Source: Aquila chrysaetos chrysaetos (taxonomy: Eukaryota > Chordata > Aves > Accipitriformes > Accipitridae). From it: a stretch of 64,000 bases of DNA. Both the position numbers and the translations under genes were made by a program. The notes below the pieces were generated by a model that had not been told where the DNA came from, searched no databases, and worked only from the letters and a program-made list of their open reading frames with translations. The stretch is from assembly GCF_900496995.4 (NCBI RefSeq), contig NC_044022.1, positions 16,010,938 through 16,074,937 of the forward strand, given 5' to 3'. Within the stretch, counting starts at the first letter, position 1. Every line of letters starts with the position of its first letter. Below are positions 62,001 through 64,000 of this stretch, piece by piece.

Positions 62001-63568
62001 ACTCTTCTGCACGTTGTTCTCAAATCTCTTTGTTGTTATTAACGTGTATCTGCATCTTCTTGGAACATGCCAGGGTCTTAACAAGATAAAGTGGGTAAAA
62101 TACAGTAATATATCCCAAATTTGTGCCGTATGTAATTTTTTTCTGATACTTTAGTTATTTTCATTTATTAAAATGCTAGTCCAATAATTTCTGAGACTTC
62201 ATTTAAAGTAAACTATATTTTTTGTTAACTGTCCTCACTCATCGCTTTGGTGTCCAGTATTTAAGTTGTCATGAAAAGAGGCCTGCTCCTTTTAAAATGC
62301 ATCTCGGGTGAGACAGCAGTTAAAAACAAAAGATGGGAATCTGCTTTTTTTCAGATCAACATGCTCTCTGTTAACTTCCGTTATGTGGTCATACCAATTT
62401 CCATAGAAATCTTCTAAATCTAGTTTCGACAAATACTAGTATTAAGAGATTCTAACTTCCTTCACACTCGTATTTCTCTGTAATCTGTGAAGCAAATAGT
62501 TTGTCAACCAAATAAGCAATTCCTGTCAAAGCCTGTTAATTTCTCAAAATCCTTAAATTCCCTTGACTTCTGTAGAAACATTAAATAAATACTATGAGTA
62601 TTTTTAAAAATTGATTGAGCATGGGAGTCCCCCTGACTTTTCTCACGCCGTCCACAATTTTAATCTCTCAGGTTATTTCTAGTAGACGCTAAGCTGACCA
62701 GGAAATGTTAGTTTTGAAAGCCATTTCTGTGGAATAATTCTGGGTCTGTCTAAAACTGTACAAACGCTAGGTCTGCTGTCTACATGAACTATCCACGGGT
62801 AGGTTTCTTGGAAACATTTCAATATTCCAAATTCAGCATTACAATGCTCTTGAGTTTCAATTTTCAAGCACTTCCTTAAAAGGTAGATTGAAATAATTAA
62901 AAACAAACCTCAAACCAGTGAGCAGCTGAATGTACGTGTGCAGTTCCAGCAAAGCTATTTAACATCCATTCAGTTTTTGGTTTGTTTTCTTAACAGTTTT
63001 ATTTCACCAAGTGTTTCTCTATAACTAAATATATTACTTTACCAACAGTCAAAATAGATCTTAGCTCTGTCCTGTGTTTTATTCACAGACTAGTGATAGA
63101 GATAGTGTCACAGACTTTCAAATAAAACATTAGAAAATGAATGTTGATAAATATTAACCTTTTCACTTAAATTTTAAGAGTCTAACTAAAACTAGAATAT
63201 CAAATCAGTGATTAAGAAAGAATTTTAGTAAAGAGGCAAAAGCAGATGGCAGAATATGTTTCTTCATTAAATGTTTGAGACATGCTAGCAATACTTACCC
63301 TTGCCAAGAGCTAATGATAATGTCCCCTCCCTTGTGGGCAAAATGACAACAAATCTGTGTATAGACATTGCAGTTGTGATTACTCTGCGCTCTTATTTTT
63401 TGAAGTTTCAGTCAGTTATTTGAATCACTGTATTGCATAGAGTTAGTAAGTTGCATGGGATCGAATAACTGGGGTGGATCTCTGCATTATTAAGTTTCTT
63501 TCCCTGCTGCTAAAGGCAGTTCTGTCATAGTTTGTCATTCAAAAATTAGCATTAAATAAGGTTATGTG

Positions 63569-63632
<64 letters not shown>

Positions 63633-64000
63633 TAATTTTCCCCCAGCCTTCAGTGAAATGTGGGTGTTTCAGGTTTTCTTTCAGCTACTCAATATCTACA
63701 AAAACTGATACAATGGAGTCATTTCAGGAATTTCAGCACTTTCTGTAAAAGTAATCTTGCTCTGTGCTAAGGGTAGGAACTATACTAAAAAAAGAAAAAA
63801 ACAACCCATGGTAACAATAATGTTTTTCTTTCCTTTGCGGTCAGAAACAAGTATGCCAAGGGACTGTTATTCTTACAGCAAGATAAGGAATAATTGTTTA
63901 GTTAAGGTTAGTATAGTTTTGTCCGCTTTTTTTTTCCCCCAGCTGTGATGCCACGTGGTGAGTTCAGTTGTACAGTGGAGGCTTGCTGTGAGATCCGATT
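59041..64000 (+). other. CWC15: CWC15 intron continuing past the window
   Basis: No exon encoding the expected continuation of CWC15 is present, so the next exon lies beyond 64000. The sequence is AT-rich, with the (TTA)n tract at 63.57 kb and no recognised repeat family or RNA gene. Confidence 0.8.
63570..63633. repeat. (TTA)n microsatellite, about 21 copies
   Basis: An essentially uninterrupted TTA repeat of about 63 bases in a CWC15 intron. It yields a spurious poly-Tyr open frame. Confidence 0.97.

Noticed and set aside
63566-63748. Poly-Tyr open frame
   Set aside because: Translation of the (TTA)n microsatellite.
63915-63945. Pyrimidine-rich tract with CCCCCAG, possible acceptor of the next CWC15 exon
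   Set aside because: The following bases (CTGTGATGCC) do not encode the expected CWC15 continuation; the next exon is taken to lie beyond the window.

Overview
The window is animal nuclear DNA from a bird, most likely a neoavian. Three intron-containing genes are present, the interspersed repeats are CR1 LINE tails and solo ERV-type LTRs of kinds common in bird genomes, and there are no operons, tRNAs, rRNAs or CRISPR arrays. The gene order SESN3 - ENDOD1 - CWC15 matches the block I know from human 11q21 (CWC15 / ENDOD1 / SESN3) without the KDM4D-type retrogenes that lie in that interval in mammals. Most long open frames in the GC-rich stretches are chance frames in CpG-rich DNA, LTRs and a 24-bp minisatellite.

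Layout. 1-8200 (+) holds the last six coding exons of SESN3, a stress-induced leucine-sensing regulator of GATOR2/mTORC1. The stop is at 8198-8200 and a probably long 3' UTR runs rightwards. 14.9-18.5 kb is GC-rich and contains a 24-bp minisatellite (18061-18318). 20510-21608 is a solo LTR in minus orientation with a perfect 5-bp target duplication. 22.0 and 23.55 kb are CR1 fragments. 24.3-35.1 kb (-) is ENDOD1, complete in two coding exons, convergent with SESN3. 39146-40679 is a second kind of solo LTR with a perfect 5-bp target duplication. Two well-formed exon-like segments on the minus strand (44880-45010 and 49969-50090) lie between ENDOD1 and CWC15 and belong to no gene I recognise. 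51059-52220 is another copy of the first LTR in the opposite orientation, about 400 bases from the CpG-island promoter of CWC15. 52.2-64 kb (+) is CWC15, a spliceosome-associated protein; its last exons lie beyond the window.

The three genes are not functionally linked; they share a conserved chromosomal block. The points most worth following are the unassigned minus-strand exons, the inverted LTR pair enclosing ENDOD1, and the loss of the expected catalytic histidine in the ENDOD1 nuclease-like domain.
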